Of a stretch of 64,000 bases of DNA, positions 23,870 through 34,300 are shown in pieces; the stretch's first letter is position 1, and every line of letters starts with the position of its first letter. The notes below the pieces were generated by a model. The model saw only the letters and a list, made by a program, of their open reading frames with translations, ran no database searches and had not been told where the DNA came from. A program made the translations under genes and the position numbers. The DNA comes from Roseiarcus sp963759955 (GTDB lineage Bacteria; Pseudomonadota; Alphaproteobacteria; Rhizobiales; Beijerinckiaceae), in assembly GCA_963759955.1 (NCBI GenBank), contig CAVXCA010000090.1, positions 15,844-79,843 of the forward strand, read 5' to 3'.

Positions 23870-26365
23870 ATGGATCTGAAGAGCCCCCCGAGCGCGAACG
23901 GGCCCATCGAACGGCCGGCCTCGCCGATTCGCCGATACGGCGCCGAGGAGCTCAAGATCGCCATCCTGGGCAAACTGACCTATTCGGTGGGCAAGAATAC
24001 GGTCGCCGCAAGCCAGCGCGACTGGTTTCTGGCGGTCGCGTTCGCCACCCGCGACATCGTCGTCGAGCGCTGGATCGATTCGACAAATGCGACCTACGAC
24101 GGCGACCACAAACGGGTTTATTACCTGTCGCTGGAGTTTCTGATCGGACGCATGTTGTTCGACGCGATGACCAATCTGGGCATCGTCGAGCCGATGACGG
24201 CGGCGCTCAACCAACTCGGCCTCGATCTGGCGGCGTTGCGCCGCGTCGAATTGGACGCCGCCCTAGGCAACGGCGGGCTCGGCCGGCTGGCCGCCTGCTT
24301 CATGGACAGCATGGCGAGCCTTTCGATCGCCGCCTACGGCTACGGCATTCGCTACGACAACGGACTTTTCCGGCAGATCATCCGCAGCGGCTGGCAACAG
24401 GAGGTTCCCGAGGATTGGCTGACGCACGGCAATCCCTGGGAATTCGAACGGCCGGAAGTCAATTACGCCATTGGCTTCGGCGGCTGGGTCGAGGCGATTC
24501 CCAACAGCGACGAGAAGGTCCATCATGTCTGGCATCCCGACGAGACGGTCGAGGCGATCGGATACGACACGCCGATCGTCGGTTGGCGCGGTCGCCATGT
24601 CAACACGTTGCGCCTGTGGTCGGCGCGCGCGCTCGATCCGCTCAAGCTCGACGCCTTCAACGCCGGCGACTACATCGGCGCCCTGAGCGACAGCGTGCGC
24701 GCCGAAGCGATCTCGAAGGTGCTCTATCCCAGCGACGCGACGCCGGCAGGCCAGGAATTGCGCTTGCGGCAGGAATATTTCTTCGCCTCCGCTTCGTTGC
24801 TCGACCTCGTGCGCCGCCACGTCAAACAGCACGGCGACATCCGCACGCTCGCCTCCCATGTGGCGGTCCAGCTCAACGACACCCACCCGGCGATCGCCGT
24901 CGCCGAATTGATGCGCATTCTGGTCGACCAGAACCGAGTCGATTGGGACGAGGCCTGGACGATCGCGCAGGGCGTTTTCTCCTACACCAACCATACGCTG
25001 CTGCCCGAGGCGCTCGAGAGCTGGCCCGTGCCGCTGATGGAGCGGCTGCTGCCGCGCCATATGCAGATCATCTATCTCATCAACGCCATGCATCTCGATG
25101 GCGCGCGCAAGCGCGGCCTCGGCGATCCCGGCATTCTGGCGTCGATCTCGCTGATCGACGAGCACGCCGGACGGCGCGTGCGCATGGGAAACCTCGCCTT
25201 CATCGGCTCGCACAAGATCAACGGCGTGTCCGGTCTGCACACCAATCTGATGCGCGAGACCGTCTTCCGCGATCTCGACGTCGTCTATCCCGGCCGCATC
25301 GTCAACAAGACCAACGGCATCACCTTCCGCCGCTGGCTGATCGAGTGCAATCCGCCGTTGACCCGGATCCTGACGTCCTCGGTCGGCGAAAAGGCGCTCG
25401 AGAACGCCGAAGCGTTGCGCGGCTTCGCCCGCTTCGCCGACAATTCGGCGATGCACGAGCAGGTTGCCCTCGCCCGCCGCGCCAACAAGATCGCGCTCGC
25501 GCGCTATGTCGCCGACACGTTGGGTCAGCGCATCGACCCTGACGCGCTGTTCGACGTCCAAATCAAGCGCATCCACGAATACAAGCGCCAATTGCTCAAC
25601 ATTCTCGAAACGATCGCCCGCTACAACACCATCCGCGCCAATCCGACGATCGACTTCGCGCCACGCGTGAAGATCTTCGCCGGCAAGGCGGCGGCGAGCT
25701 ACGTGCAGGCCAAGCTGATCATCAAGCTCGCCATCGACGTCGCGCGCGTCGTCAACGACGATCCGACGGTGCGCGGGCTTCTCAAGGTGGTGTTCCTGCC
25801 CAATTACAACGTCTCTCTGGCCGAGACGATCATTCCCGCGGTCGATCTATCCGAACAGATTTCCACCGCCGGCATGGAGGCTTCGGGCACCGGCAACATG
25901 AAGATGGCGCTGAACGGGGCGCTGACGGTCGGCACGCTCGACGGCGCCAATGTCGAAATGAAGGGTCTCGTCGGCGACGACAATATCTTCATCTTCGGCC
26001 TGACCGCCGCGCAAGTGGAGGATTCGCGCGCGCTCGGAATCGACTCCAGCGCGCGGATCGCCGCCTCCCCGATTCTTCGCGAGGCGCTCGACGAAATCGC
26101 CTCCGGCATTTTCTCCGCCGACGATCGCGAGCGTTATCGCGGCCTCGTGGACACCCTGACGCACCACGATTACTTTATGGTCTGCGCCGATTTCGACGCC
26201 TATTGGGCCACGCAGATGAAGATCGACGAAGCCTGGCGCGACAAGAAGAAGTGGTTGCGCTCGAGCATCATCAACACCGCGGAGGTCGGCTGGTTCTCGT
26301 CCGACCGAACGATCGCCGAATACGCGAAAGAGATCTGGAACGCTCCGTTCCGACCACTCGCCTGA
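23870..26365 (+). CDS. glgP: glycogen phosphorylase
   Basis: A GT35 enzyme of 831 residues that releases glucose-1-phosphate from glycogen ends. The PLP lysine is Lys678 in GTGNMKMALNGALTVG, followed by TLDGANVEM. LEFLIGRMLFDAM and LGNGGLGRLAACF near residues 86-145 are also diagnostic. ATG 23870 opens the glg operon; glgB follows after 13 bp. Being first, it gives a single transcript both degradative and synthetic capacity. Confidence 0.97.
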   Translation: MDLKSPPSANGPIERPASPIRRYGAEELKIAILGKLTYSVGKNTVAASQRDWFLAVAFATRDIVVERWIDSTNATYDGDHKRVYYLSLEFLIGRMLFDAMTNLGIVEPMTAALNQLGLDLAALRRVELDAALGNGGLGRLAACFMDSMASLSIAAYGYGIRYDNGLFRQIIRSGWQQEVPEDWLTHGNPWEFERPEVNYAIGFGGWVEAIPNSDEKVHHVWHPDETVEAIGYDTPIVGWRGRHVNTLRLWSARALDPLKLDAFNAGDYIGALSDSVRAEAISKVLYPSDATPAGQELRLRQEYFFASASLLDLVRRHVKQHGDIRTLASHVAVQLNDTHPAIAVAELMRILVDQNRVDWDEAWTIAQGVFSYTNHTLLPEALESWPVPLMERLLPRHMQIIYLINAMHLDGARKRGLGDPGILASISLIDEHAGRRVRMGNLAFIGSHKINGVSGLHTNLMRETVFRDLDVVYPGRIVNKTNGITFRRWLIECNPPLTRILTSSVGEKALENAEALRGFARFADNSAMHEQVALARRANKIALARYVADTLGQRIDPDALFDVQIKRIHEYKRQLLNILETIARYNTIRANPTIDFAPRVKIFAGKAAASYVQAKLIIKLAIDVARVVNDDPTVRGLLKVVFLPNYNVSLAETIIPAVDLSEQISTAGMEASGTGNMKMALNGALTVGTLDGANVEMKGLVGDDNIFIFGLTAAQVEDSRALGIDSSARIAASPILREALDEIASGIFSADDRERYRGLVDTLTHHDYFMVCADFDAYWATQMKIDEAWRDKKKWLRSSIINTAEVGWFSSDRTIAEYAKEIWNAPFRPLA

Positions 26366-26378
26366 AAGGGAGAGCGAA

Positions 26379-28574
26379 ATGCTCGAGGCTTGGCAGGCGA
26401 AGGACGAAGACGTCGATGCGATCGCCGCGGCTCGTCAGAAGGATCCCTTCGCGGTCCTCGGGCCGCATCTCACCGACGAGGGATGGGTGATCCGCGCCTT
26501 CGTCACCGACGCGCTCGGCGTGCGCGCGCTCACGCGCGAGGGCGCGCCGATCGCCGAACTTCCTCGCCGCAAGGGCGATTTCTTCGAAGCCTTGATCCCG
26601 CACGCCGAGGAGCGCCCGACCTACCGGCTCGAAGTCACGCGCGCCGACGGCGTCGATTCCTACGAGGACGCCTACGCGTTCGGCCCCGCGCTCGGGCCGC
26701 TCGACGATTATCTGCTGGTCGAGGGCGCGCACCGCGAGCTCTATCGGCGCCTCGGCGCGCAAATCGTCCGTCACGAGGGCGCCGACGGCGTTCTTTTCGC
26801 GGTTTGGGCGCCCAACGCGTCGCGCGTCTCGGTCGTCGGCGATTTCAACCAGTGGGACGGCCGCAAGTGCCAGATGCGCAAGCGCATCGACAGCGGTCTT
26901 TGGGAGATCTTCATCCCGCACCTCGGCGCCGGCGCCGTCTACAAGTACGAAATCGTCTCCGCCGACGGCGTCGTGCAGCCGCTTAAGGCCGACCCCTTCG
27001 GCTTCGAAGCGGAAATGCGCCCTTCGACCGCCTCGGTCGTCGCCTGCACGGCGGATTTTTCCTGGACCGACGCCGACTATCTCGAAGGACGCAACCAAGG
27101 CGAAGCGCGTCGCCGGCCGATTTCGATCTTCGAGGTCCATCTCGGTTCGTGGCGGCGCGGCGACGACAATCGCTTCTTGAGCTACGACGAACTCGCGGAT
27201 CAACTGATCCCTTATGTCGTCGATCTCGGCTTCACGCATCTCGAGTTGCTGCCGATCACCGAGCATCCGCTCGACGCCTCCTGGGGCTATCAGCCGATCG
27301 GGCTGTTCGCGCCGACGCGGCGCTTCGGCGAGCCTGAAGGGTTCGCCCGCTTCGTCGATCGCGCGCACGCGGCAGGGCTCGGCGTCATCCTCGACTGGGT
27401 CCCCGCGCATTTCCCGACGGACGCGCATGGCCTCGCGCATTTCGACGGCGGCCCGCTCTACGAGCACGCCGATCCGCGCAAAGGCTTCCATCCCGACTGG
27501 GGCACCGCGATCTACGACTTCGGCCGCAAGGAGGTCGCCAATTTTCTCTACGCCAGCGCGCTCTATTGGGTCGACCGCTACCACGTCGACGGCCTGCGCG
27601 TCGACGCCGTCGCCTCGATGCTCTACCTCGACTATTCCCGCAAACCCGGCGAATGGGCGCCCAACGCGGAAGGCGGCAACGAGAATCGCGACGCGATCGC
27701 GTTCCTCAGGCGCGCCAACGAGCTGGTCTACGGCTTGTTCCCCGGCGCGGTGACGATCGCCGAAGAGTCGACCGCCTTCGCGGGAGTCTCGGCCCCGACC
27801 AACTTCGGCGGCCTCGGTTTCGGCTTCAAGTGGAACATGGGCTGGATGCACGACACGCTCGAATACGTTTCGCGCGATCCGATCTACCGGCGCTGGAGCC
27901 ACGACAAGATGACGTTCGGCCTCCTCTACGCCTTCGCCGAGAACTTCATCCTGCCGATCTCTCATGACGAGGTCGTGCACGGCAAAGGATCGGTGGTCGG
28001 CAAGATGCCGGGGGACGAATGGCAGCGCTTCGCCAACGCGCGCGCCTATTACGGCTTCATGTGGGGCCATCCCGGCAAGAAGCTGTTGTTCATGGGCCAG
28101 GAATTCGGCCAGACCAGCGAATGGAACTGCGACGAGGCGCTGCCGTGGTGGCTGCTCGATTTCTGGCCGCACCAGGGACTCCAGGCTTTGGTGCGCGATC
28201 TCAACCGGCTTTACCGGGAAACGCCCGCCCTTCACGTGCGCGATTGCGAGCCCGAGGGTTTCCGCTGGATCGTCGTCAACGACGAAGCGCAGTCGGTGCT
28301 GGCGTTCCTGCGCATGGGCGCCGAAGGCGACCGGCCGGTCGCGGTCGTCAGCAACTTCACTCCCGAGGTGCGCCACGACTACCGCATCGGATTGTCCCAT
28401 GCCGGGCGCTGGCGCGAGGCGCTCAACACCGACGCCCAGCGCTACGGCGGCTCCAACGTCGGCAATCTGGGCGTGGTCAGCGCCGAGGAGCGGCCGCTGC
28501 ACGGACTTCCCGCATCGGCGGCGCTGACATTGCCGCCGCTCGCGACCATTTTTCTCGAGTACGAGGCGCCGTGA
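26379..28574 (+). CDS. glgB: 1,4-alpha-glucan branching enzyme
   Basis: A GH13 branching enzyme of 731 residues that makes alpha-1,6 branches in glycogen. Order: GlgB N-terminal module (about 1-100), CBM48 (about 110-210, VWAPNASRVSVVGDFNQWDG), catalytic barrel (about 230-600) and C-terminal beta domain. The nucleophile lies in DGLRVDAVASMLYLDYSR and the acid in VTIAEESTAF. ILPISHDEVVHGKGS supplies the third carboxylate. GGGAGAG precedes ATG 26379. It follows glgP and precedes glgC. Confidence 0.97.
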   Translation: MLEAWQAKDEDVDAIAAARQKDPFAVLGPHLTDEGWVIRAFVTDALGVRALTREGAPIAELPRRKGDFFEALIPHAEERPTYRLEVTRADGVDSYEDAYAFGPALGPLDDYLLVEGAHRELYRRLGAQIVRHEGADGVLFAVWAPNASRVSVVGDFNQWDGRKCQMRKRIDSGLWEIFIPHLGAGAVYKYEIVSADGVVQPLKADPFGFEAEMRPSTASVVACTADFSWTDADYLEGRNQGEARRRPISIFEVHLGSWRRGDDNRFLSYDELADQLIPYVVDLGFTHLELLPITEHPLDASWGYQPIGLFAPTRRFGEPEGFARFVDRAHAAGLGVILDWVPAHFPTDAHGLAHFDGGPLYEHADPRKGFHPDWGTAIYDFGRKEVANFLYASALYWVDRYHVDGLRVDAVASMLYLDYSRKPGEWAPNAEGGNENRDAIAFLRRANELVYGLFPGAVTIAEESTAFAGVSAPTNFGGLGFGFKWNMGWMHDTLEYVSRDPIYRRWSHDKMTFGLLYAFAENFILPISHDEVVHGKGSVVGKMPGDEWQRFANARAYYGFMWGHPGKKLLFMGQEFGQTSEWNCDEALPWWLLDFWPHQGLQALVRDLNRLYRETPALHVRDCEPEGFRWIVVNDEAQSVLAFLRMGAEGDRPVAVVSNFTPEVRHDYRIGLSHAGRWREALNTDAQRYGGSNVGNLGVVSAEERPLHGLPASAALTLPPLATIFLEYEAP

Positions 28575-28627
28575 ACCGCCGCTCCGCCGGAACCGCGAAA
28601 CAGGGCCGCAATCTGTAGGAGGAATCG

Positions 28628-29911
28628 ATGAGCGCCAAGGACGCCAAAAGGGATCCGCCTTCGGGCGCGCCCTACGCGCGCCACGCGATGGCGTATGTCT
28701 TGGCGGGCGGGCGTGGCAGCCGCCTGATGGAGCTGACCGATCGGCGCGCCAAACCCGCGGTCTACTTCGGGGGCAAGTCGCGGATCATCGACTTTGCATT
28801 GTCCAATGCGCTCAACTCCGGCATTCGCCGCATCGCCGTCGCCACGCAATACAAGGCCCACAGCCTGATCCGGCACTTGCAACGCGGCTGGAACTTCTTC
28901 CGTCCCGAACGAAACGAGAGTTTCGACATTCTGCCGGCCTCGCAGCGCGTCTCCGAAACCATGTGGTATCTGGGCACGGCCGACGCGGTCTATCAGAACA
29001 TCGACATCATCGAGGGTTACGCGCCGCAGTTCATCGTGCTGCTCGCGGGCGATCACATCTATAAGATGGACTACGAGATCATGCTGCAGCAGCACGTCGA
29101 CTCGAAAGCCGACGTGACGGTGGGATGCCTCGAGGCGTCGCTCGAGGAGGCCAAGGGCTTCGGCGTCATGCACGTCGACGGCAACAACTCGATCCTCTCC
29201 TTCCTCGAGAAGCCCGCCGACCCGCCGCCGATGCCCGGCAAGCCCGACAGGGCGCTGTGCAGCATGGGCATCTATGTCTTCGAGACGAAATTCCTCATCG
29301 AGGAGCTCAAGCGCGACGCGGCCGATCGCCATTCGTCGCACGATTTCGGCAAGGACATCATTCCCCACCTCGTCGCCAAGGGCAAAGCGGTCGCGCACCA
29401 CTTCTCGCAGTCCTGCGTCGTCGCCACCGAGGAGTCGAAGACCTACTGGCGCGACGTCGGCACGGTCGACGCCTACTGGGAGGCCAACATCGACTTGACC
29501 GACATCGTCCCCGATCTCGATCTCTACGACCGCGCCTGGCCGATTTGGACGTACGGCGAGATCACGCCGCCCGCCAAATTCGTGCATGACGTCAACGGTC
29601 GGCGCGGCGTCGCGATTTCTTCGCTGGTTTCGGGCGGCTGCATCATTTCCGGCGCGGCGGTTTCGCGTTCGCTGCTGTTCACCGGCGTGCGCGTGCATTC
29701 CTATTCGACCATCCACGAGACCGTCGCGCTGCCTTATGCGCAGATCGGCCGGCGCGTGCGTCTGAGAAAAGCGGTGATCGACTCCGGCGTCGTCATCCCC
29801 GACGGCCTGGTGGTCGGCGAGGACCCCGAGTTCGACGCCAAGCGCTTCCGTCGCACGGAAAATGGCGTTACCTTGATCACCCAGCCCATGCTCGACAAGC
29901 TTGGCCAATGA
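28628..29911 (+). CDS. glgC: glucose-1-phosphate adenylyltransferase
   Basis: ADP-glucose pyrophosphorylase (427 residues), the committed and allosterically controlled step of glycogen synthesis. The nucleotide-binding start is VLAGGRGSRLMELTDRRAKP (about 24-43). VVLLAGDHIYKMDYE-type sequence (here IVLLAGDHIYKMDY) holds the catalytic Asp, and a left-handed beta-helix C-terminus follows. GAGGA lies just before ATG 28628. Its stop overlaps the glgA start. Confidence 0.97.
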   Translation: MSAKDAKRDPPSGAPYARHAMAYVLAGGRGSRLMELTDRRAKPAVYFGGKSRIIDFALSNALNSGIRRIAVATQYKAHSLIRHLQRGWNFFRPERNESFDILPASQRVSETMWYLGTADAVYQNIDIIEGYAPQFIVLLAGDHIYKMDYEIMLQQHVDSKADVTVGCLEASLEEAKGFGVMHVDGNNSILSFLEKPADPPPMPGKPDRALCSMGIYVFETKFLIEELKRDAADRHSSHDFGKDIIPHLVAKGKAVAHHFSQSCVVATEESKTYWRDVGTVDAYWEANIDLTDIVPDLDLYDRAWPIWTYGEITPPAKFVHDVNGRRGVAISSLVSGGCIISGAAVSRSLLFTGVRVHSYSTIHETVALPYAQIGRRVRLRKAVIDSGVVIPDGLVVGEDPEFDAKRFRRTENGVTLITQPMLDKLGQ

Positions 29912-31362
29912 GCGCACTGGTCGCTCTGTCGATCGCTTCGGAAATTTACCCGCTGATCAAGACTGGCGGGCTGGGCGACGTCGCGGGCGCCCTGCCCGGC
30001 GCGCTGGCGCGCGAAAACGTCGTGATGCGCACGCTGACGCCGGGCTATCCGGCGATCCTCGCCAAGCTCGAATCGGCGGAGCCGGCGCACGCCTATCCTG
30101 CGCTGTTCGGCGGGCCGGCGAGAATTCTCGCCGGCAAGGCGGGCGACCTCGCACTCTTCGTCCTCGACGCGCCGCATCTCTTCGAGCGGCCGGGAAATCC
30201 CTATCTCGGTCCCGACGGCCTCGATTGGCGCGACAACGCCCAGCGCTTCGCGGCGCTGGCCCGCGTCGGCGCGGACATCGCCAAGGGCGCGATTCCCGGC
30301 TTCGCTCCCAGAGTCGTCCACGCCCACGATTGGCAAGGCGCGCTCGCGCCCGCCTATCTCCATTATGACGGCGGCGCGCGGCCGGGCACGATCCTCACCA
30401 TCCACAACCTCGCCTTTCAAGGTCATTTTCCCGCGACGGCGTTCGCCGGGCTCGGCCTGCCCGCGCACGCCATGTCGATCGACGGCGTCGAATATTTCGA
30501 GGGCGTCGGATTCCTCAAGGCCGGCCTGCAGTTCGCCGATCGCATCACCACGGTTTCGCCGACCTATGCGCGCGAGATCACGACTCCGGAGTTCGGCATG
30601 GCGCTCGACGGCCTGCTGCGCGCGCGCGCCGGCGTCCTCGAGGGCATCGTCAACGGCATCGACGACACCGTGTGGAACCCGGCCACCGATCCGAACCTCG
30701 CCCAGAACTACAGCGCGCTGCGCATCGACATGCGCCCACGCAATAAGACCGCCCTGCAGCAGCGGTTTGGCTTGACCGCGAGCCCCGAATCTCCTCTCTT
30801 CGGCGTCATCTCGCGCTTGACCAGCCAGAAGGGTCTCGACCTGCTGCTCGCAGTGCTGCCCAGCCTCGTCGCTCGAGGCGCGCAACTGGCCGTCCTCGGC
30901 TCGGGCGAAAAGCCGCTCGAGGACGGCTTCGCCGCCGCGGCGCGCGCTTACCCAGGCGCGGTCGGCTGCGCGTTCGCCTATGACGAAGCGCTTGCGCACC
31001 TCATGCAGGCCGGCTCGGATTTTGTCGTCGTGCCCTCCCGTTTCGAACCCTGCGGGCTCACCCAACTCTATGCTTTGCGCTATGGCGCGACGCCAATTGT
31101 CGCGCGCGTCGGCGGGCTCGCCGACACCATCATCGACGCCAACGACGCCGCGATCGGCGCCGGCGTCGCCACCGGACTGCAATTCTCGCCGCCCGACACG
31201 ACCGCTCTGAGTTGCGCGCTCGAGCGGGCGCTGGCCTTCTATCGCGATGTCGCGACGATGCGTCGCATTCGCCTCAACGGCATGCGCGCCGACGTCTCCT
31301 GGCGCGGTCCCGCCAGGCGCTACGCCGCGATCTACCGCACGCTGGCGCGGGGCGTGTCATGA
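29908..31362 (+). CDS. glgA: glycogen synthase (ADP-glucose)
   Basis: A GT5 synthase of 484 residues that extends alpha-1,4 chains from ADP-glucose. The N-terminal motif is KTGGLGDVAGALPGAL (residues 15-30). The C-terminal donor-site signature is PSRFEPCGLTQLYALRYGA, holding the conserved E-x7-type region. ATG 29908 overlaps the glgC stop (ATGA), and its own stop overlaps the next gene's ATG, so glgC-glgA-glgX/malQ are translationally coupled. Confidence 0.97.
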   Translation: MSALVALSIASEIYPLIKTGGLGDVAGALPGALARENVVMRTLTPGYPAILAKLESAEPAHAYPALFGGPARILAGKAGDLALFVLDAPHLFERPGNPYLGPDGLDWRDNAQRFAALARVGADIAKGAIPGFAPRVVHAHDWQGALAPAYLHYDGGARPGTILTIHNLAFQGHFPATAFAGLGLPAHAMSIDGVEYFEGVGFLKAGLQFADRITTVSPTYAREITTPEFGMALDGLLRARAGVLEGIVNGIDDTVWNPATDPNLAQNYSALRIDMRPRNKTALQQRFGLTASPESPLFGVISRLTSQKGLDLLLAVLPSLVARGAQLAVLGSGEKPLEDGFAAAARAYPGAVGCAFAYDEALAHLMQAGSDFVVVPSRFEPCGLTQLYALRYGATPIVARVGGLADTIIDANDAAIGAGVATGLQFSPPDTTALSCALERALAFYRDVATMRRIRLNGMRADVSWRGPARRYAAIYRTLARGVS

Positions 31363-34300
31363 GCGGGCCGGACCGCACAACCGCGCCCCTCGGCGTCATC
31401 CTGACGCCGCGCGGCGGCTACGTCGCGGTCTATTCGGCGCATGCAAGCGCCATCTATTTCTGCCTTTACGACGAGAACGGCGAGCGCGAGACCGAGCGCG
31501 TGCGCCTACACGCCGACCCCAGCGGGCTCCACAGCGCGTCGATCGCCGGCCTCGGCCCGGGCGCGCGCTACGGCTTGCGCGCGGACGGCCCGTTCGACCC
31601 TTTGCGCGGCGCCCGCTTCGACGTCTCCAAGCTGCTCGCCGACCCTTACGCATGCGCGTTCGATCGACCTTTTCGCCTGCACGAATCGATGTTCGCGTAC
31701 AGCGTCGACAGCGGCCCTTACGCCCCCAAAGCGATCGCGCAACCAGTCGCGCTGACGCCGGCGCCGCCCGGCCGGCAACGCATTCCCTGGGACCGCACCG
31801 TCATTTACGAGGCGAACCTGCGCGGCCTGACCAAGCTGCGCGAGGACGTGCCGGAGGCGGCACGCGGCTGTTTCGCCGGCCTCGCGGACCCGCACGTGAT
31901 CGCGCACTTGAGCGCGCTCGGCGTCACCACCGTCGAAATCATGCCGGCCGACGCCTTCGTCGACGAGCGCCATCTGCCGTCCCTCGGCCTCTCCAACGCC
32001 TGGGGCTACAACCCGGTGGTGCTCGGCGCCCCCGACCCGCGTCTGGCGCCCGGCGGCTGGGCCGAAGTGCGCGCGGCCACCGACGCCCTGCACGCGGCGG
32101 GCATGGAGGCGATCCTCGACGTCGTTCTCAACCACAACGGAGAGAGCGACGAATTCGGGCCGACGCTGTCGTTTCGCGGCCTCGACAACGCGTCCTATTT
32201 TCGCCTCTCGCCTGACGACCCCGCGCGCTACGTCAACGACATGGGCTGCGGCAACTGCCTTGCGCTCGATCGCCCGGTCGTCATGCGCATGGCGCTCGCG
32301 GCGCTCAAGCGCTGGATGATTTTCGGCGGCATCGACGGTTTCCGCTTCGATCTGGCGGTCGCGCTCGGGCGGCGCGCCGGCGGCTTCGATCCGCAAGCGC
32401 CGATCTTCCCGGCGATCGCCGCCGACCCGATCTTGAGCCGCGCCAAGCTGATCGCCGAGCCTTGGGACGTCGGGCCCGACGGCTATCGCCTGGGCGCCTT
32501 TCCCGAGGGCTGGGGCGAATGGAACGACCGCTTCCGCGACGTGGCGCGACGCTTCTGGCGCGGCGACGCCGGAATGCGCGGCGAATTGGCGACGCGCCTG
32601 GCCGGCTCGCGCGACGTTTTCACGCAAGCGCCCTCGCCCGCCAAGAGCGTCAACTACGTCGTCGCGCACGACGGCTTCACCCTCGCCGATCTCGTCGCCT
32701 ACGAGCACAAGCACAACGAAGCCAACGGCGAACACAATCGCGACGGAACGGACGACAATCATTCGTGGAACCACGGCGTCGAGGGCCCCAGCGACGACGC
32801 CGCGGTCAAGGCGGCGCGCGCGCGCGACATGCGCAACCTGCTCGCGCTGCCCTTCGTCGCGCGCGGCGTCCCGATGTTGGCGATGGGCTCGGAAACGGGA
32901 CACAGCCAGCACGGCAACAACAACGCCTACGCCCAGGACAACGCGATCTCCTGGATCGACTGGCGCCAAGCCGACGAGGCGCTGATCGCCTTCACGCGCC
33001 GCCTCGCCAAGGCCCGGCGCGAGCATCCCGCGCTGTCGAGCGCGCTCTGGCTGACCGGGCGCGCGCTCGACGAGAGCGGCCTGCCCGATGTCGAATGGCG
33101 CGACGCCGAGGGGCCGATGACCTCGGCCGCGCAATGGCAGGCGCCCGACGGCGAGGTTCTGGTCGTCATTCTCGCCGCCCCCGCGCCGGACGGCGTCGAT
33201 CGCGTCGCCCTCGCCTTCAACCGCGGCGCGCAGGCGGCCTCGCTCATCCTGCCCGAGCCGAGGGAGGGCAAGGTTTGGCGCACGCTCGTCGACACCGGCG
33301 ACGATGCTCTCGACGACGTTCCCCTGCCCGTCGCGGACCGCACGCACGTCGGTCCGCGCGCGACGCTGATCCTCGCGGAGGGCGACGCCCCGGCGGGCGC
33401 GACGAAGGTCCGCCCGCCCGAAGCGCGCGAGATCGATGCGCTCGCCGAGGCCGCGGGCATATCCGCCGACTGGTGGGACGTCGCCGGACGGCGCACCATC
33501 GTCTCGCCGGAAAGCAAGCTCGCGCTGCTCGCGGCGCTACGTCTGCCCGCCGGCTCGCGAGCGCAGCTGCGCGAGAGCCTCGCGCGTCTGGTCGACGAGA
33601 CGGGCGCGCGCCGGCTGCCGCTTTCGCTGGTGCGGCGCGTCGGCGCGCCGCTTTCGGTCGCGGCGCGCTGCGATCCGAGCGCGCCGGAGCGCGCCATCGA
33701 ACCGACCGTGGTCGCCGAGGACGGCCAAACCCTCGCCTGGCGCGCGCCGGAGAGCGAAGCGCGTGCGCGCGTCCTGGCCGACGGGCGCACGATCGCAGAG
33801 CGCGAAATCGCCTTGCCGGACCTGCCGATCGGCCGCTATCGGCTCATCCTGGACGGCGTGGAATGCGCGCTCACCGTCGCGCCGCCGGAGGCCTACGGCG
33901 CCAAGGGGGCGCTGCGCCGGCGCTTCGGCCTCGCCGCTCAGCTCTACGCGTTGCGGCGCGGCGGCGCGGGCGACCAGGGCATCGGCGATTTCACCACGCT
34001 GGGGCTCGCCGGCGAGCAGGCGGGCCGCAGCGGCGCCGCGTTCCTCGGCATCAACCCGCTGCACGCGATGTTCGAAACGGATCGCGCGCGGTGCAGCCCC
34101 TACCATCCGTCCGACCGGCGCTTTCTCGATCCCATCCACATCGACGTTCTCGACGATTGCGATCTGCCGCGCGACGCTCAGTGCGACGCCGCGCTCGCCG
34201 TGCGGGCCGACGCGATCGGCGCCGCGGCGCGCCTCGCGGCCGTCGACTACGACGCGGTGTGGGCCGTCAAACGCGCCGCGCTCGCTGCGCGCTTCATCGC

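Noticed and set aside
26271..28502. Long minus-strand frame opposite glgB
   Set aside because: No family features; it is the antisense shadow of the branching enzyme.
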